A DNA stretch of 53,252 nucleotides from Hanamia caeni (GCF_003721595.1 NZ_RJJR01000023.1:1-53252), one strand, 5' to 3'. Positions 1 to 10,529 are shown, counted from the stretch's first letter. The notes: generated by a model from the sequence alone, not told the origin. Numbers and translations are program-made.

Positions 1-93
1 ACCAACGGTTGGAAAATCGGAGCGGTATAACGGGAGACTGTTACGTACCGTTCTAACAGAATCTCAGGCTGCGATGCCTGGGTTTACTTACTA
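1..93 (+). ncRNA. Group II intron 3' end (domains V and VI), rest upstream of window
   Basis: Bases 20-53 form a 34-nt domain V. GAGC (20-23) pairs with GTTC (50-53), GGTA pairs with TACC, a two-base CG bulge follows, and TAACGG closes a GAGA tetraloop. This is the canonical catalytic domain of group II introns. Bases 63-82 form the domain VI stem, CTCAGGC against GCCTGGG, followed by a pyrimidine-rich end (TTTACTTACT) that should contain the branch-point A and the 3' splice site near 88-93. A small CCAA/TTGG hairpin at 2-12 may be the end of domain IV. The intron-encoded reverse transcriptase/maturase, if present, lies before the window. The exact 3' boundary is inferred. Confidence 0.85.
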
Positions 94-115
94 AAAGAAA
101 AGATTTATGATTTTT

Positions 116-146
116 ATAAAGGCCATTAGTAACTAATGGCCTTTAT
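116..146. terminator. Perfect 15-bp hairpin, probable bidirectional terminator
   Basis: The arm at 116-130 is the exact reverse complement of 132-146, with an A-rich 5' side and T-rich 3' side, as in bidirectional intrinsic terminators. It sits just after the intron end and before the first lipoprotein gene. The terminal U-run is short, so termination strength is uncertain. Confidence 0.5.
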
Positions 147-194
147 AATTATGTTATCTTTATTTATACCTGAAAATATATAATTCTCAAGATT

Positions 195-3100
195 ATGCGT
201 TTGCGCAACGTTTCAATTCTTACTATACTCTCACTATTAGGAATAATCTCTTCTTGTAAGGAAAAAAAGGAAACTCTTTTATTTCAATTAATAGAAACCA
301 GCGGAATTAATTTTGACAATAAAGTAACTGACGGTAAGCTTGAAAACAGCTTTCTTTTCCGGAATTTTTATAACGGTGGGGGGGTAGCAATTGGGGATTT
401 AAACAATGATGGACTGGCTGATGTAGTACTTACCTCTAATATGGGGGAAAACAAAATCTATCTGAATAAAGGTAATTTCCAATTTGAGGATGTTACTGCT
501 AAATCCGGCCTTCGGCAAGATAGCATGTGGAGTACAGGCGTCACCCTTGTTGACATTAATAATGATGGCTGGCTTGATATTTTTATCTGTAATTCAGGTC
601 ATATGACCAATGGTAACAGGCGGAATAAACTGTATGTCAATAACCACAATATGAGTTTTACAGAGAAGGCTCATGAATATGGTCTCGATATTAGTGGTTA
701 TACAACGCAGGTTTCTTTTTTTGATTATGACGGTGATGGCGATTTGGATTGCTTTATGATTAATAATAGTCCCATTCCTGTAAATACATTGAACAACAAC
801 AACGAGCGTGATCTTCCTGATTCTGAATGGAACGTAGCTCAATTTCTAAAAGGAGGTGGCAATCATTTATACCGGAACGATAATGGCCATTTTACAGAAG
901 TTACTACCAAAGCAGACATTCACAGTGGTCTGATCAGTTTTGGGCTTGGTGTATCTGTGGGAGATCTCAACGGAGATGGATGGCCCGATGTTTATATTTC
1001 CAACGATTCATACGAGAGGGATTACTTATACATCAATCAAAAAAATGGAACCTTTAAAGATGAAACAGATGACTGGTTTCAACACATGAGCCTGTCATCA
1101 ATGGGCGCTGATATAGCCGATATTAATAATGATGGCTATCCTGAAATTTTCACAACTGATATGCTTCCTGAAAATGACTACCGGCTGAAGACCATGGGTT
1201 CCTTTGATGATATTGAGCAGTTTAACAGTAAAATAAAAGCAGGATTTTCTTATCAGTATGTAAAAAATTGTTTACAATTAAATAACAAAGACGGGAAGTT
1301 TTTTGACATAGCGAATTATAGTGGAGTTTCAGCAACCGACTGGAGCTGGGGAGCATTATTATTTGATGCTGACAACGATGGCTACACTGATATATATGTA
1401 TGCAATGGCGTAAACAGGGATGTTACCAATCTTGATTTTATGGAATTTTTTGCCAACGATGTTATTCAGAAAATGATTCTCAGTGGCAAAAAGGAAGGAG
1501 TGGATGAAATATTGAAACGAATCCCACAAAATCCATTAAAAAATTATGCCTTCAGGAATCTTGGTAATCTGAAATTTCAGGATGTGGGTGAATCCTGGGG
1601 ATTTACGCAACCATCTTTTTCGAATGGCGCTGCTTATGGAGATCTCAATAATGATGGCGCAATGGATCTGGTGGTGAATAATGAAAATGGACAGGCTTTT
1701 GTTTACAAAAACAATTCAAGAACTATAAATAAAAACAATTATCTCGGTATCTTTTTGAAAGGAAACGATAAAAATACTTTTGCCGTTGGTAGTGAAATAA
1801 AATTGTATATCGGAAATCAAATTCTAAGCCGTGAGGTAATACCAAGCCGTGGATTTCAATCTTCTGTGGATTATAAGCAAATTGTTGGCTTAGGAAAATA
1901 TAGTAAGATTGATTCGATGATAATATTGTGGCCAAACCGAACGTATTCCAAATATCTCAATCCACCTATTGATACCCTCCTGGTAATTCATCAACCGCCT
2001 AATGCAAAATTGTATTCCGATACGTCAAGCCTATCAATACCTTCTTTTTTAGAGCCTGTAAAAAGTACTTTTGAGAAGCACCAGGAAGATGATAATATTG
2101 ATTTTTATTACGAAAAAAATATCCCCGAAATGCTTTCCAGGGAAGGCCCCAAAGCGGCTGTAGGCGATGTAAATAGTGATGGATTGGATGATGTCTACAT
2201 TGGTGGTACAAAAGATCATCCTGGCCAATTATATCTTCAAACCCAATCCGGCCAATTTGTAAAAAAGAAAGAACCCATTTTTGATCAGTATGCTGATTTT
2301 GAAGATCAGGCTGTTCTATTTTTTGATGCAGATAATGATAGTGATCTTGATCTGTATGTAGGGCCCGGAGGAAATAATAATACACCTTATAGCAGGCAAA
2401 TGCAAAGCCGGTTGTATAAAAATGATGGCAAAGGAAATTTTACTATTGACGTGGATGCTTTTCCTCCAAATGGTATGAATACAGGAGTGGCTATAACTTA
2501 TGATTTTAATCATGATGGTTATCCCGATCTTTTTATTGGCGGTAGAAGTTATCCAAGGGATTATGGCGTTTCACCTTCCAGTTACCTTTATGTAAATGAT
2601 GGCCAGGGTCATTTTAAAGATATTGCTAAAACAAAAAATCCGGATATAGCCAATATAGGAATGGTGACCGGCGCTGTATGGGCAGATGTAGTTGGTGATA
2701 CTTCCAAAGAATTAATTGTAACGGGCGAATGGATGGCTCCCCGAATTTTCGCTTATAATGGGGATCATTTTATAGAAATTAAATCGAACCTGAATAAATT
2801 ATTTAGTTTGTGGCAAACAATAACTGCTTTAGATGTAAACGGTGATGGTAAAATGGATCTAATTTTTGGTAACATTGGAGAAAATTTTTACCTGAAGCCC
2901 GACTCAGCTCATCCGGTAAAATTATGGATTGAAGATTTTGATCAGAGTAATTATATAAATAAAATACTTACCTACACTGTCAATAAAAAGGATAAGCCTG
3001 TTTTTCTAAAGCGTGACTTAGAGAATGACATTCCATCAATAAAAATTAAAAATTTGAGCCATGAAGATTTTGCAAAAAAATCAATAGAAGATTTGCTTCC

Positions 3101-3545
3101 GGCTGAAGAACTGCAAAAAGCAACAATAAAAGAATTTAATTACCCTTCTTCAATTGTGGCTATTAATCAGGGGAACGGTAATTTTAAAATCAAAAAATTA
3201 CCAAAAATGACACAACTTTCTTCAATTAACTCCATCCTTCCAATGGATATTGATGGAAATGGCTTTCCGGATTTAGTACTTGGTGGAAACTTATATACGT
3301 TTCTTCCACAATTTGAAAGATTAGATGCAAGTTTTGGAGACATATTATTGAATGACGGTAAGGGAAATTTTACATGGGTTGATCAAAAAAAAACAGGGTT
3401 GAATGTAAAAGGAATGGTAAGAGATATCGTGAAAATTCCCGGTAAAAATGACCCTAAAATTTTATTTCTGATAAATGATCAATACCCGGCCTTATATGAA
3501 TTAAAAAATGGCTTACAAAATAAACACTCTGGATTGACACAATGA
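195..3545 (+). CDS. FG-GAP/VCBS repeat lipoprotein with ASPIC-UnbV (CRTAC1-like) domain
   Basis: A 1116-residue exported lipoprotein. The N-terminus is basic and hydrophobic and ends in a lipobox (GIISSC, Cys about 21), so it is probably anchored to the outer membrane. Many FG-GAP/VCBS blades follow, each with a calcium-loop motif of the form DxNNDG or DxDGDG (for example DYDGDGDLD near residue 178), consistent with seven-bladed propellers. An ASPIC-UnbV segment lies near residues 525-590 (GFQSS, then GLG, then WPN), and a second propeller set follows. Such proteins are common in Bacteroidota, often near polysaccharide-use or SusCD genes; their ligands are unknown. Its stop overlaps the start of the next gene, a paralogue, so the two are probably co-transcribed and translationally coupled. 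Confidence 0.9.
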   Translation: MRLRNVSILTILSLLGIISSCKEKKETLLFQLIETSGINFDNKVTDGKLENSFLFRNFYNGGGVAIGDLNNDGLADVVLTSNMGENKIYLNKGNFQFEDVTAKSGLRQDSMWSTGVTLVDINNDGWLDIFICNSGHMTNGNRRNKLYVNNHNMSFTEKAHEYGLDISGYTTQVSFFDYDGDGDLDCFMINNSPIPVNTLNNNNERDLPDSEWNVAQFLKGGGNHLYRNDNGHFTEVTTKADIHSGLISFGLGVSVGDLNGDGWPDVYISNDSYERDYLYINQKNGTFKDETDDWFQHMSLSSMGADIADINNDGYPEIFTTDMLPENDYRLKTMGSFDDIEQFNSKIKAGFSYQYVKNCLQLNNKDGKFFDIANYSGVSATDWSWGALLFDADNDGYTDIYVCNGVNRDVTNLDFMEFFANDVIQKMILSGKKEGVDEILKRIPQNPLKNYAFRNLGNLKFQDVGESWGFTQPSFSNGAAYGDLNNDGAMDLVVNNENGQAFVYKNNSRTINKNNYLGIFLKGNDKNTFAVGSEIKLYIGNQILSREVIPSRGFQSSVDYKQIVGLGKYSKIDSMIILWPNRTYSKYLNPPIDTLLVIHQPPNAKLYSDTSSLSIPSFLEPVKSTFEKHQEDDNIDFYYEKNIPEMLSREGPKAAVGDVNSDGLDDVYIGGTKDHPGQLYLQTQSGQFVKKKEPIFDQYADFEDQAVLFFDADNDSDLDLYVGPGGNNNTPYSRQMQSRLYKNDGKGNFTIDVDAFPPNGMNTGVAITYDFNHDGYPDLFIGGRSYPRDYGVSPSSYLYVNDGQGHFKDIAKTKNPDIANIGMVTGAVWADVVGDTSKELIVTGEWMAPRIFAYNGDHFIEIKSNLNKLFSLWQTITALDVNGDGKMDLIFGNIGENFYLKPDSAHPVKLWIEDFDQSNYINKILTYTVNKKDKPVFLKRDLENDIPSIKIKNLSHEDFAKKSIEDLLPAEELQKATIKEFNYPSSIVAINQGNGNFKIKKLPKMTQLSSINSILPMDIDGNGFPDLVLGGNLYTFLPQFERLDASFGDILLNDGKGNFTWVDQKKTGLNVKGMVRDIVKIPGKNDPKILFLINDQYPALYELKNGLQNKHSGLTQ

Positions 3546-6500
3546 TGAAACAATGTAGTTCTTTTCTATATTTCAATTGGTGTAAATATAGGTTGTCAGT
3601 AGTTAATTTATTCTTCATCAATGTTGTGACTTTTGTTTTTGCTGTTTTTTTTTCGGGATGCAAACCAAAAGATCAATTGCCACCCGTGTTTGAACTGATG
3701 AATGATACACAAACCGGTTTACACTTTGAAAATAGACTTACCGCAACGCAAGAATTTAATATTTTTAAATACCTATATTTTTATGACGGCGCCGGAATCG
3801 GCGCAGGGGATTTTAATAATGATGGAAAGATTGATTTATTTTTTGCGTCTAATCAGGAGGCCGATAAATTATATCTCAATCAGGGAAGTTTGAAATTTAA
3901 AGATGTAACTGAGGAAGCGCACATTCCTGAAGATGGCGGCTGGTCAACTGGCGTTTCCGTTGTTGATATCAATAATGACGGCTTGCTTGACATTTACATT
4001 TGCAGGGTGGGGCATTACCAAACTTTGCAGAGTCACAACCAATTATTAATATGCCAGGGAATCAATAAAAATGGAATTCCTTATTATAAAGATGAGGCCC
4101 ACCAATACGGTTTAGATTTTTCTGGTTTTAGCACACAGGCTGTTTTTTTCGATTATGATGGCGATGGATACCTTGATATGTACTTATTGAATCACACTAT
4201 TCATCAGAATGGAACTTTTGGCCCGAGAAATAAATTGATACAAATTAAAAACCCATATTCCGGCGACAGGCTTTACCGAAATAATGGGAATAACACCTTC
4301 ACAGATGTTACCACAAAGACAGGAATATACAGCTCCATACTGGGATATGGGCTGGGCGTTTGTGTTTCGGATATTAATCTTGATGGATGGCCGGATATAT
4401 ATGTGGGCAATGATTTTCATGAAGATGATTATCTCTATATTAATCAGCATAATGGAACTTTTAAGGAGGATCTGAATAATGAAATTATGCATACAAGCCG
4501 TTATACTATGGGAGTGGATGCTGCAGATCTGAATAATGACGGGTATCCCGAAATTGTCTCTATGGATATGTTGTCGGAAGATCCGCAAATAGACAAAAGA
4601 GTGCTCGGCGAAGGTGAGTATGATCTCTTTTTAAGTAAGATTGATTATGGATATAATTATCAATATTCTCGTAATAATCTTCAATTCAACCGGCGCAATG
4701 GAATGTTTAGCGAAGTGAGTTTCTATTCCGGAATTTTTTCAACTGACTGGTCGTGGGCTCCTTTATTAATGGATTTTGATAATGATGGCTTAAAAGATTT
4801 GTTTGTATCAAACGGGATAACAAAAAGATTGAATGATATTGATTATATCAATTACGTATCGGGTGATGCTTTGCAAACAAAAGTTCGGACTGACCAACTA
4901 AGCGGTAATGATATAACGCTGATCGATAAACTTCCGGAAACACAAATACTCAACCGGTTCTTTGAAAACAAAGGTAATTTGGCTTTTAAGGATATTGAAG
5001 ATGAAATAAAAGGAAATGAAGCCTCTTATTCCAACGGCGCAGTATATGCGGACCTGGATAATGACGGCGATTTGGACATTGTTGTCAACAATATAGATCA
5101 TCCTGCCTTCCTTTACAGGAATGCGACCAATGATAAAAGGGCCAGGCCGTATCTTGATATTAAATTAAAAGGACCAGAAAAAAATATTAATGCGATCGGA
5201 GCCAGGATACTGGTGTATGCGAATGGACAAATAAGGTCATATCAGAATTATCCGGTTCACGGTTTTATATCGAGCATGCAAATACCAATTCATATCGGGT
5301 TATATAAAGCTAAAGTGGATTCTATGTTACTCGTTTGGCCTGATAATACCTATCAACACATCCGCTATTCAAAAGTGAATGAATTGATAGAAATTGCCTA
5401 TCAAAAAGATCTTCCGAAATTTGATTTTGCCAGTATCACGTCCTATTGGAAAAATTCTGCAAGGCCAATGGAAGATATTACTTCAAAATCCAACCTTTTA
5501 TACAAGCATAAAGAAAATTCATTTCAGGAATTTAATCGTGAACCTCTGATACCTCACATGCTTTCAACCGAAGGGCCTGCATTGGCGGTTTGCGACATTA
5601 ACCATGATGGATTAGAGGATGTTTTTATAGGGTCTTCAAAGTGGGAGAAACCGGCTGTTTTTGTACAAAACAAAGTAGGAAAATTTATTAAAACTGCCCA
5701 ACCTGATTTGGATAAAGACAGTACCTATGAAGATGTAGGAGCCTGTTTCGCTGATGTCAATAATGATAGGTTTCCCGATTTAATAGTTGCAAGCGGCGGT
5801 AACGAATTTTATGGTAAGGACACTATGTTAACTCCACGGGTTTATCTTAATGATGGAAAGGGGATTTTTCATAAACTTGAGAATGCTTTTGACAATTTAT
5901 TTGTAAATGCTTCCTGTGTGGAACCGTTCGATTTTAATGATGATGGTAATGTTGATTTGTTTGTTGGAGGAAGATCAGTTCCGTGGAAATATGGTGAAGT
6001 TCCAAAATCTTACTTATTGCAAAATGATGGAACGGGGAAATTTAAAGAAGTAACGGATAAATATGTAAAAGGGTTGTCTGATATTGGCTTGGTGACTTCT
6101 GCGTTGTGGTATGATATTAACAACGACGGTAATAAAGATTTAATATTAACCTTAGAATGGGGTGGCATAGTGGCATTCATTAATCATCGTGATGTATTTA
6201 CTAAAAAGATTCTTTCTGATAAAAAAGGATGGTGGAATTTTGTGTTGCCGGTGGATTTGAATAATGATGGCAACATTGATTTCATAGCTGGAAATTTAGG
6301 ATTAAATAGCCGTCTAAAAGCTTCCGAAAAAGAACCCGTAAGACTTTATTATAACGATTTTGACGATAATGGCAAGAAGGAACAGGTATTGACTCATTAT
6401 TTTCAGGGAAAAGAAATTGAGTTTGCCAGTATTGGAGAATTGGAAAAACAGATGCCAATAATCAAAAAAAGATTTTTATATGCAAAGGATTTTGCAAAGG

Positions 6501-6940
6501 CCACGCTCAACGACATTTTTGTCAAAGAAAAACTAAAAAACGCAGATACTCTCACGGCAAATTACTTTTCAAATGCAGTTCTTCTGAATGATGGTAAATT
6601 AAACTTTTCAGTTCAGCATTTGCCTTGGCAGGCCCAGTTGTCCACTTATAAAACCGCTGTGGTGGTAGATGCCAATGGCGATAATTTGCCTGATATTTTA
6701 ATAGCCGGAAATTATTATGAAAATAATATTCAAATGGGAAGAAATGATGCCGATTATGGAACTATACTTCTCAATAAGGGGAAGGGTAATTTTGAAGCGG
6801 AGCCACTAAATGGCTTGCAAATAAAAGGGCAGGTACGTCATATTAGCGAAATACAGATAGGCGACAAAAAAGCTTATATACTCGCAAGAAATAATGATAG
6901 CATAATGGTAATTCAATTTACGGGGCACTTAAAAAAATAA
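3542..6940 (+). CDS. Second FG-GAP/VCBS-ASPIC-UnbV lipoprotein
   Basis: A 1132-residue paralogue of the preceding gene, starting inside its stop codon (ATGA overlap). The N-terminus is long: a hydrophobic stretch ends in FFSGC with the lipid-acceptor Cys near residue 40. An internal ATG a few codons in could also serve as start. Calcium-binding blade motifs recur throughout (DFNNDGKID, DYDGDGYLD, DLDNDGDLD). An ASPIC-UnbV segment falls near residues 553-603 (VHGFISS, HIGLY, LVWPDN). The two proteins align blade by blade but have diverged widely, so the duplication is old. They may form a pair at the cell surface; ligand unknown. It is followed by a poly-A stretch and a minus-strand gene. Confidence 0.9.
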   Translation: MMKQCSSFLYFNWCKYRLSVVNLFFINVVTFVFAVFFSGCKPKDQLPPVFELMNDTQTGLHFENRLTATQEFNIFKYLYFYDGAGIGAGDFNNDGKIDLFFASNQEADKLYLNQGSLKFKDVTEEAHIPEDGGWSTGVSVVDINNDGLLDIYICRVGHYQTLQSHNQLLICQGINKNGIPYYKDEAHQYGLDFSGFSTQAVFFDYDGDGYLDMYLLNHTIHQNGTFGPRNKLIQIKNPYSGDRLYRNNGNNTFTDVTTKTGIYSSILGYGLGVCVSDINLDGWPDIYVGNDFHEDDYLYINQHNGTFKEDLNNEIMHTSRYTMGVDAADLNNDGYPEIVSMDMLSEDPQIDKRVLGEGEYDLFLSKIDYGYNYQYSRNNLQFNRRNGMFSEVSFYSGIFSTDWSWAPLLMDFDNDGLKDLFVSNGITKRLNDIDYINYVSGDALQTKVRTDQLSGNDITLIDKLPETQILNRFFENKGNLAFKDIEDEIKGNEASYSNGAVYADLDNDGDLDIVVNNIDHPAFLYRNATNDKRARPYLDIKLKGPEKNINAIGARILVYANGQIRSYQNYPVHGFISSMQIPIHIGLYKAKVDSMLLVWPDNTYQHIRYSKVNELIEIAYQKDLPKFDFASITSYWKNSARPMEDITSKSNLLYKHKENSFQEFNREPLIPHMLSTEGPALAVCDINHDGLEDVFIGSSKWEKPAVFVQNKVGKFIKTAQPDLDKDSTYEDVGACFADVNNDRFPDLIVASGGNEFYGKDTMLTPRVYLNDGKGIFHKLENAFDNLFVNASCVEPFDFNDDGNVDLFVGGRSVPWKYGEVPKSYLLQNDGTGKFKEVTDKYVKGLSDIGLVTSALWYDINNDGNKDLILTLEWGGIVAFINHRDVFTKKILSDKKGWWNFVLPVDLNNDGNIDFIAGNLGLNSRLKASEKEPVRLYYNDFDDNGKKEQVLTHYFQGKEIEFASIGELEKQMPIIKKRFLYAKDFAKATLNDIFVKEKLKNADTLTANYFSNAVLLNDGKLNFSVQHLPWQAQLSTYKTAVVVDANGDNLPDILIAGNYYENNIQMGRNDADYGTILLNKGKGNFEAEPLNGLQIKGQVRHISEIQIGDKKAYILARNNDSIMVIQFTGHLKK

Positions 6941-6975
6941 AAAAAAATTATAGAAATTTATTGGTCTACTGGGCA

Positions 6976-7092
6976 ATGGGGTTGACTTTTGAAACTATCA
7001 AAGTAAACAGGGTGTTCGAAAATCCCGAAGATTTATACATGAAGCCTGATCCTATTCATCATCTCATGGCACAGGGACGTAGATATTTGTAA
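6976..7092 (+). other. Short open frame of unknown nature in the convergent gap
   Basis: A 38-codon frame opens at ATG 6976 and stops at 7092; without a start it is open from about 6943. The peptide has protein-like composition (FENPEDLYMKPDPIHHLM). It overlaps the 3' end of the minus-strand gene by 29 bases. I do not recognise it. It could be the tail of a decayed gene or chance. Confidence 0.15.
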
Positions 7093-8014
7093 TCCATTTT
7101 AAAGTATCCGGCTCCCTGCTGCGGTCGGTTACCAACGATTCAAATGGAATGGCCATAGCGGTTTGTTGATAATCGGACATGTATACATTCATTTGATGCA
7201 TGGCTTTTTCTACAGTGATGTTGCCTCCATAAACTTCGGCGGTTAATACTTTCCATGGAACGAAACGCCTATAAAATATTTCTCCTTTTCCTTTAAGCCT
7301 TTTATTTACCGGTATTGCCACCATAGTTTTAAACTCTGAATTTTCTAATTTTCTTACACTAAGCATGGGGAAATTGTTCTCCTTGGCTCCTTCGCTTTTT
7401 ATATATTTTTTTAGATTTCCGACTAAATTATAAATTTCAGAAGTGGTAGGATAGTCTGGCGTAATTATTTTTGTAGCAACCAGCGTGGAATCTTTTGATA
7501 TTATGACGTGAAAATTAAAGCCATAAATATTTCTTTTGTCTTCCAAATACGAGACAAGCCCCGAAAGAATTTGAGTCATATTATTCCGGATGCTTTTGGC
7601 CTCCCGGTATTTCAATATTCTTGTTATGGGATTAATGCCCGCATAGAAGCTACACTTCCATTCTATAGCAACCGAATCAAAATTCAAACTGAAAATATGG
7701 ATGGTGCTTTCAATGTTAGTTTTTTTATTTTTTATTTGAATTTTTATAGCATCATACAATTTCTCATCCAGATGGTAATGATATCCCTTATAGTAATACC
7801 ATATCGAGTCAGCTTTGGTATTGTGGCGCAGGCTGTCTGGACCTGGCCACCATTTCCTCCAGCCATGTGAATTGTGTATCGTTCTGGAAACTCCGTTAAT
7901 ATTACAATTCGCCAATTCCACCGTAGCTATTTCCAGTTTTTCAGGAATAAACACATAAGAGCAAATTGATAGCAGAATAATCAGCGATAAAATAATTATC
8001 AGAATTTTTTTCAT
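7064..8014 (-). CDS. Membrane-anchored SRPBCC / GyrI-like ligand-binding protein
   Basis: A 316-residue protein. An N-terminal hydrophobic segment (residues about 4-26) is likely a signal anchor. The middle resembles an SRPBCC/polyketide-cyclase-like fold (HGWRKWWPG near residue 50). The last 100 residues resemble the GyrI-like effector-binding domain, with a block of charged strands and the segment AEVYGGNITVEKAMHQM. Bacteroidota often carry such fused proteins, usually annotated only as SRPBCC or GyrI-like. A role in binding small hydrophobic ligands is inferred. It is encoded alone on the minus strand, convergent with the lipoprotein pair and divergent from the GH65-like gene. Confidence 0.55.
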   Translation of the reverse strand: MKKILIIILSLIILLSICSYVFIPEKLEIATVELANCNINGVSRTIHNSHGWRKWWPGPDSLRHNTKADSIWYYYKGYHYHLDEKLYDAIKIQIKNKKTNIESTIHIFSLNFDSVAIEWKCSFYAGINPITRILKYREAKSIRNNMTQILSGLVSYLEDKRNIYGFNFHVIISKDSTLVATKIITPDYPTTSEIYNLVGNLKKYIKSEGAKENNFPMLSVRKLENSEFKTMVAIPVNKRLKGKGEIFYRRFVPWKVLTAEVYGGNITVEKAMHQMNVYMSDYQQTAMAIPFESLVTDRSREPDTLKWITNIYVPVP

Positions 8015-8243
8015 TTTTTTGGAAACGAATTATTAGCGCTACAAAGTAACAAATGGAACTTATTGAACCGATAATCTTTCAAATATAAAGGATCAATTAA
8101 TATAAAATAAAGGGAAATGAACAATCGAATTCAACAATCGTTTTATAAGAAAGAATCTTACAATTTAGCGAGGATTATATTTCCAATTGTTACAATTTAG
8201 TTTACATTTAATTGCTGTTATAATTCTTTTAAATTTTCAATAG

Positions 8244-10283
8244 ATGAAAAGATTTATTTTCTTTAGTTTCTTTGCTTTTTCTTTTTGCTATTCCTTTTCC
8301 CAAACAACCGATCCCTGGAAAATTGTTGCCAACAAAATAGACCCATCCAATTATTATGGCGAAACGGTTGCTAACGGAATGATCGGAATTGTGTCTTCCG
8401 CCGACCCTTTAAAATGTAAAACCGTTGTTTTAAATGGCGCTTATGATCAGTATGGCCGTGGAATGGTCAGCAACTTTTTGCAAAGCTTCAATCTTGTAGA
8501 TATGTACCTGGATATTGATGGGCATCGTATTGGCGAAGGAGATTCGAAAAATATGAAGCAGATATTGGATATGAAACATGCGAATTTAAATACCACATTC
8601 GATTACCAGGATAAAGCTACCGTTTCCTATACTTATTATGCTTTGAGAAATTTACCTTATAATGTTTTGGTAGATGTTACTATAACTGCTAAAAAAGATA
8701 TTCAAATAATTCCGGCGAGCGTGATGCAGGCACCTGATGAGTTGCGCGATGTTCAAAATTATTACAACCAGATTGACAGGCCGCATGTGGAAATAAGCTT
8801 ACTTTCATCCGTTGCCAAAAGCCCGACAGGAAAATTAACTTTCGGATCATGCACTACTTTTTTATTTGACGAGCCTCATGATTCCGAACCGGAACTGATT
8901 CATGAAATGTGGGATAATAATATGCATCTTTTAAAATTTAAAAAAAATTTAAAAGCCGGCACTACTTACCATTTCGCGATTGCCGGAGCATCTATTACGA
9001 CTGCGCAACATGAAGATCCTTTCAATGAATCACAACGATATGTTATCTATGCAAAATTGCAGGGCGCAAAAAAATTAATTCAGTTTCATGATGAAGCCTG
9101 GGACAAGCTTTGGAAAAGTGATATAGAAATTACCGGCGATGCAGCAAGCCAACGTGATGTTCATTCTGCGATGTATCATTTGTATTCTTTTGTACGGGGA
9201 GGAACCGCGTATAGCCCGTCGCCAATGGGTTTGAGCGGCCTTGGATACAACGGTCATGTTTTTTGGGACGCAGAACTTTGGATGTTTCCGCCGCTTTTAG
9301 TATTGCACCCCGACATGGCGAAAAGCATGATGGAATACCGTTTTGAAAGATTGAAAGAAGCAGAGCACAATGCATTTGCACATGGCTATAAAGGAGCGAT
9401 GTATCCGTGGGAAAGCGCTGCCAGCGGCAATGAAGAAACACCTGTGTGGGCGTTGAGCGGCCCCTTTGAGCATCACATAACTGCCGATGTAGCCATTGCT
9501 GCGTGGAATTATTTTTGTGTTACGCAGGATACGTCCTGGCTGCGTGATAAAGGATTTCCCATGATAAAAGCCTGCGCTGATTTCTGGGCAAGCCGCGTAG
9601 AAAGAAATGGCCCGGGACATTACGATATAAATAATGTAGTGGCGGCCGATGAATGGGCCGAAAACGTAGATAACAATGCTTTTACCAATGCCGCTGCAAA
9701 AGCCAATCTGCAATATGCCGTTTGGGCTGCTGAAATATTACACGAGCCTGTTGATACCGATTGGTTAAATGTGAAAAATAATATCCCGATTATGAAGTCG
9801 GCTAACGGTGTCACATTAGAATATGCCGGTTATGATGGTATCAAAATAAAACAGGCCGATGTAAATTTATTGGCGTATCCTTTAAAAGAGATTACCGATT
9901 CTGCGCAAATAAAAAAAGACCTTGATTATTACGAAAGCAGGGTAGGAGAGGGCTCCCCGGCAATGACGCATGCTATCTTTACCATATTGCACGCACGACT
10001 CCAGGAACCTGAAAAGGCATGGAAGGCTTTTGAGGAAACTTATATCCCCAATAAACTACCACCATTTGGTGTGATGGCCGAAACTGCCGGCGGAACTAAT
10101 CCATATTTTGCAACAGGAGCTGGTGGATATTTGCAAGCCGTCCTTTTTGGTTTTGGCGGCCTTGATATTACACGCAATGGCATTGTTCAGTTAAAAAGCG
10201 TTTTGCCAAAACATTGGAGATCACTTAGATTGACAGGCATCGGAAAAGATAAAAAAACTTTTGTTGTAAATGGATTGAAGTGA
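8244..10283 (+). CDS. Secreted glycoside hydrolase family 65-like protein
   Basis: A 679-residue exported enzyme; the signal peptide ends near residue 20 (FCYSFSQ). The central (alpha/alpha)6-barrel region has GH65 hallmarks: GHVFWDAELWMFP near residue 340, GYKGAMYPWESA near 380, and the motif AADEWAENVDNNAFTN in which Glu470 occupies the position of the GH65 general acid. GH65 includes trehalose, maltose and kojibiose phosphorylases and hydrolases, and a glucosyl-galactosyl-hydroxylysine glucosidase. A periplasmic hydrolase acting on an alpha-linked disaccharide is more likely than a phosphorylase because it is exported. Two copies of TTACAATTTAG lie 33 bp apart upstream (8159-8169, 8190-8200) and could be a binding site. 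Confidence 0.8.
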   Translation: MKRFIFFSFFAFSFCYSFSQTTDPWKIVANKIDPSNYYGETVANGMIGIVSSADPLKCKTVVLNGAYDQYGRGMVSNFLQSFNLVDMYLDIDGHRIGEGDSKNMKQILDMKHANLNTTFDYQDKATVSYTYYALRNLPYNVLVDVTITAKKDIQIIPASVMQAPDELRDVQNYYNQIDRPHVEISLLSSVAKSPTGKLTFGSCTTFLFDEPHDSEPELIHEMWDNNMHLLKFKKNLKAGTTYHFAIAGASITTAQHEDPFNESQRYVIYAKLQGAKKLIQFHDEAWDKLWKSDIEITGDAASQRDVHSAMYHLYSFVRGGTAYSPSPMGLSGLGYNGHVFWDAELWMFPPLLVLHPDMAKSMMEYRFERLKEAEHNAFAHGYKGAMYPWESAASGNEETPVWALSGPFEHHITADVAIAAWNYFCVTQDTSWLRDKGFPMIKACADFWASRVERNGPGHYDINNVVAADEWAENVDNNAFTNAAAKANLQYAVWAAEILHEPVDTDWLNVKNNIPIMKSANGVTLEYAGYDGIKIKQADVNLLAYPLKEITDSAQIKKDLDYYESRVGEGSPAMTHAIFTILHARLQEPEKAWKAFEETYIPNKLPPFGVMAETAGGTNPYFATGAGGYLQAVLFGFGGLDITRNGIVQLKSVLPKHWRSLRLTGIGKDKKTFVVNGLK

Positions 10284-10529
10284 ATTTGGAATTAAAAGGT
10301 CCACTTTATAATTTATAATAATTTGGAATAATCCTGTCACTATAATATTATAATACAAAAGAGGCGGGTAGTAAAGCAATTTTTAATGAAGATTTTTATT
10401 TTGACAAATAATCCTTATTACCGGTAGCCGGCCTATCTTTTTTGAGAAAGAAAATATTTTTTTATTTTATATTAAATCCGGAGAAAATATTATATTGCAG
10501 GAGTATTGTTTATTTATTTAACGTTTGCA

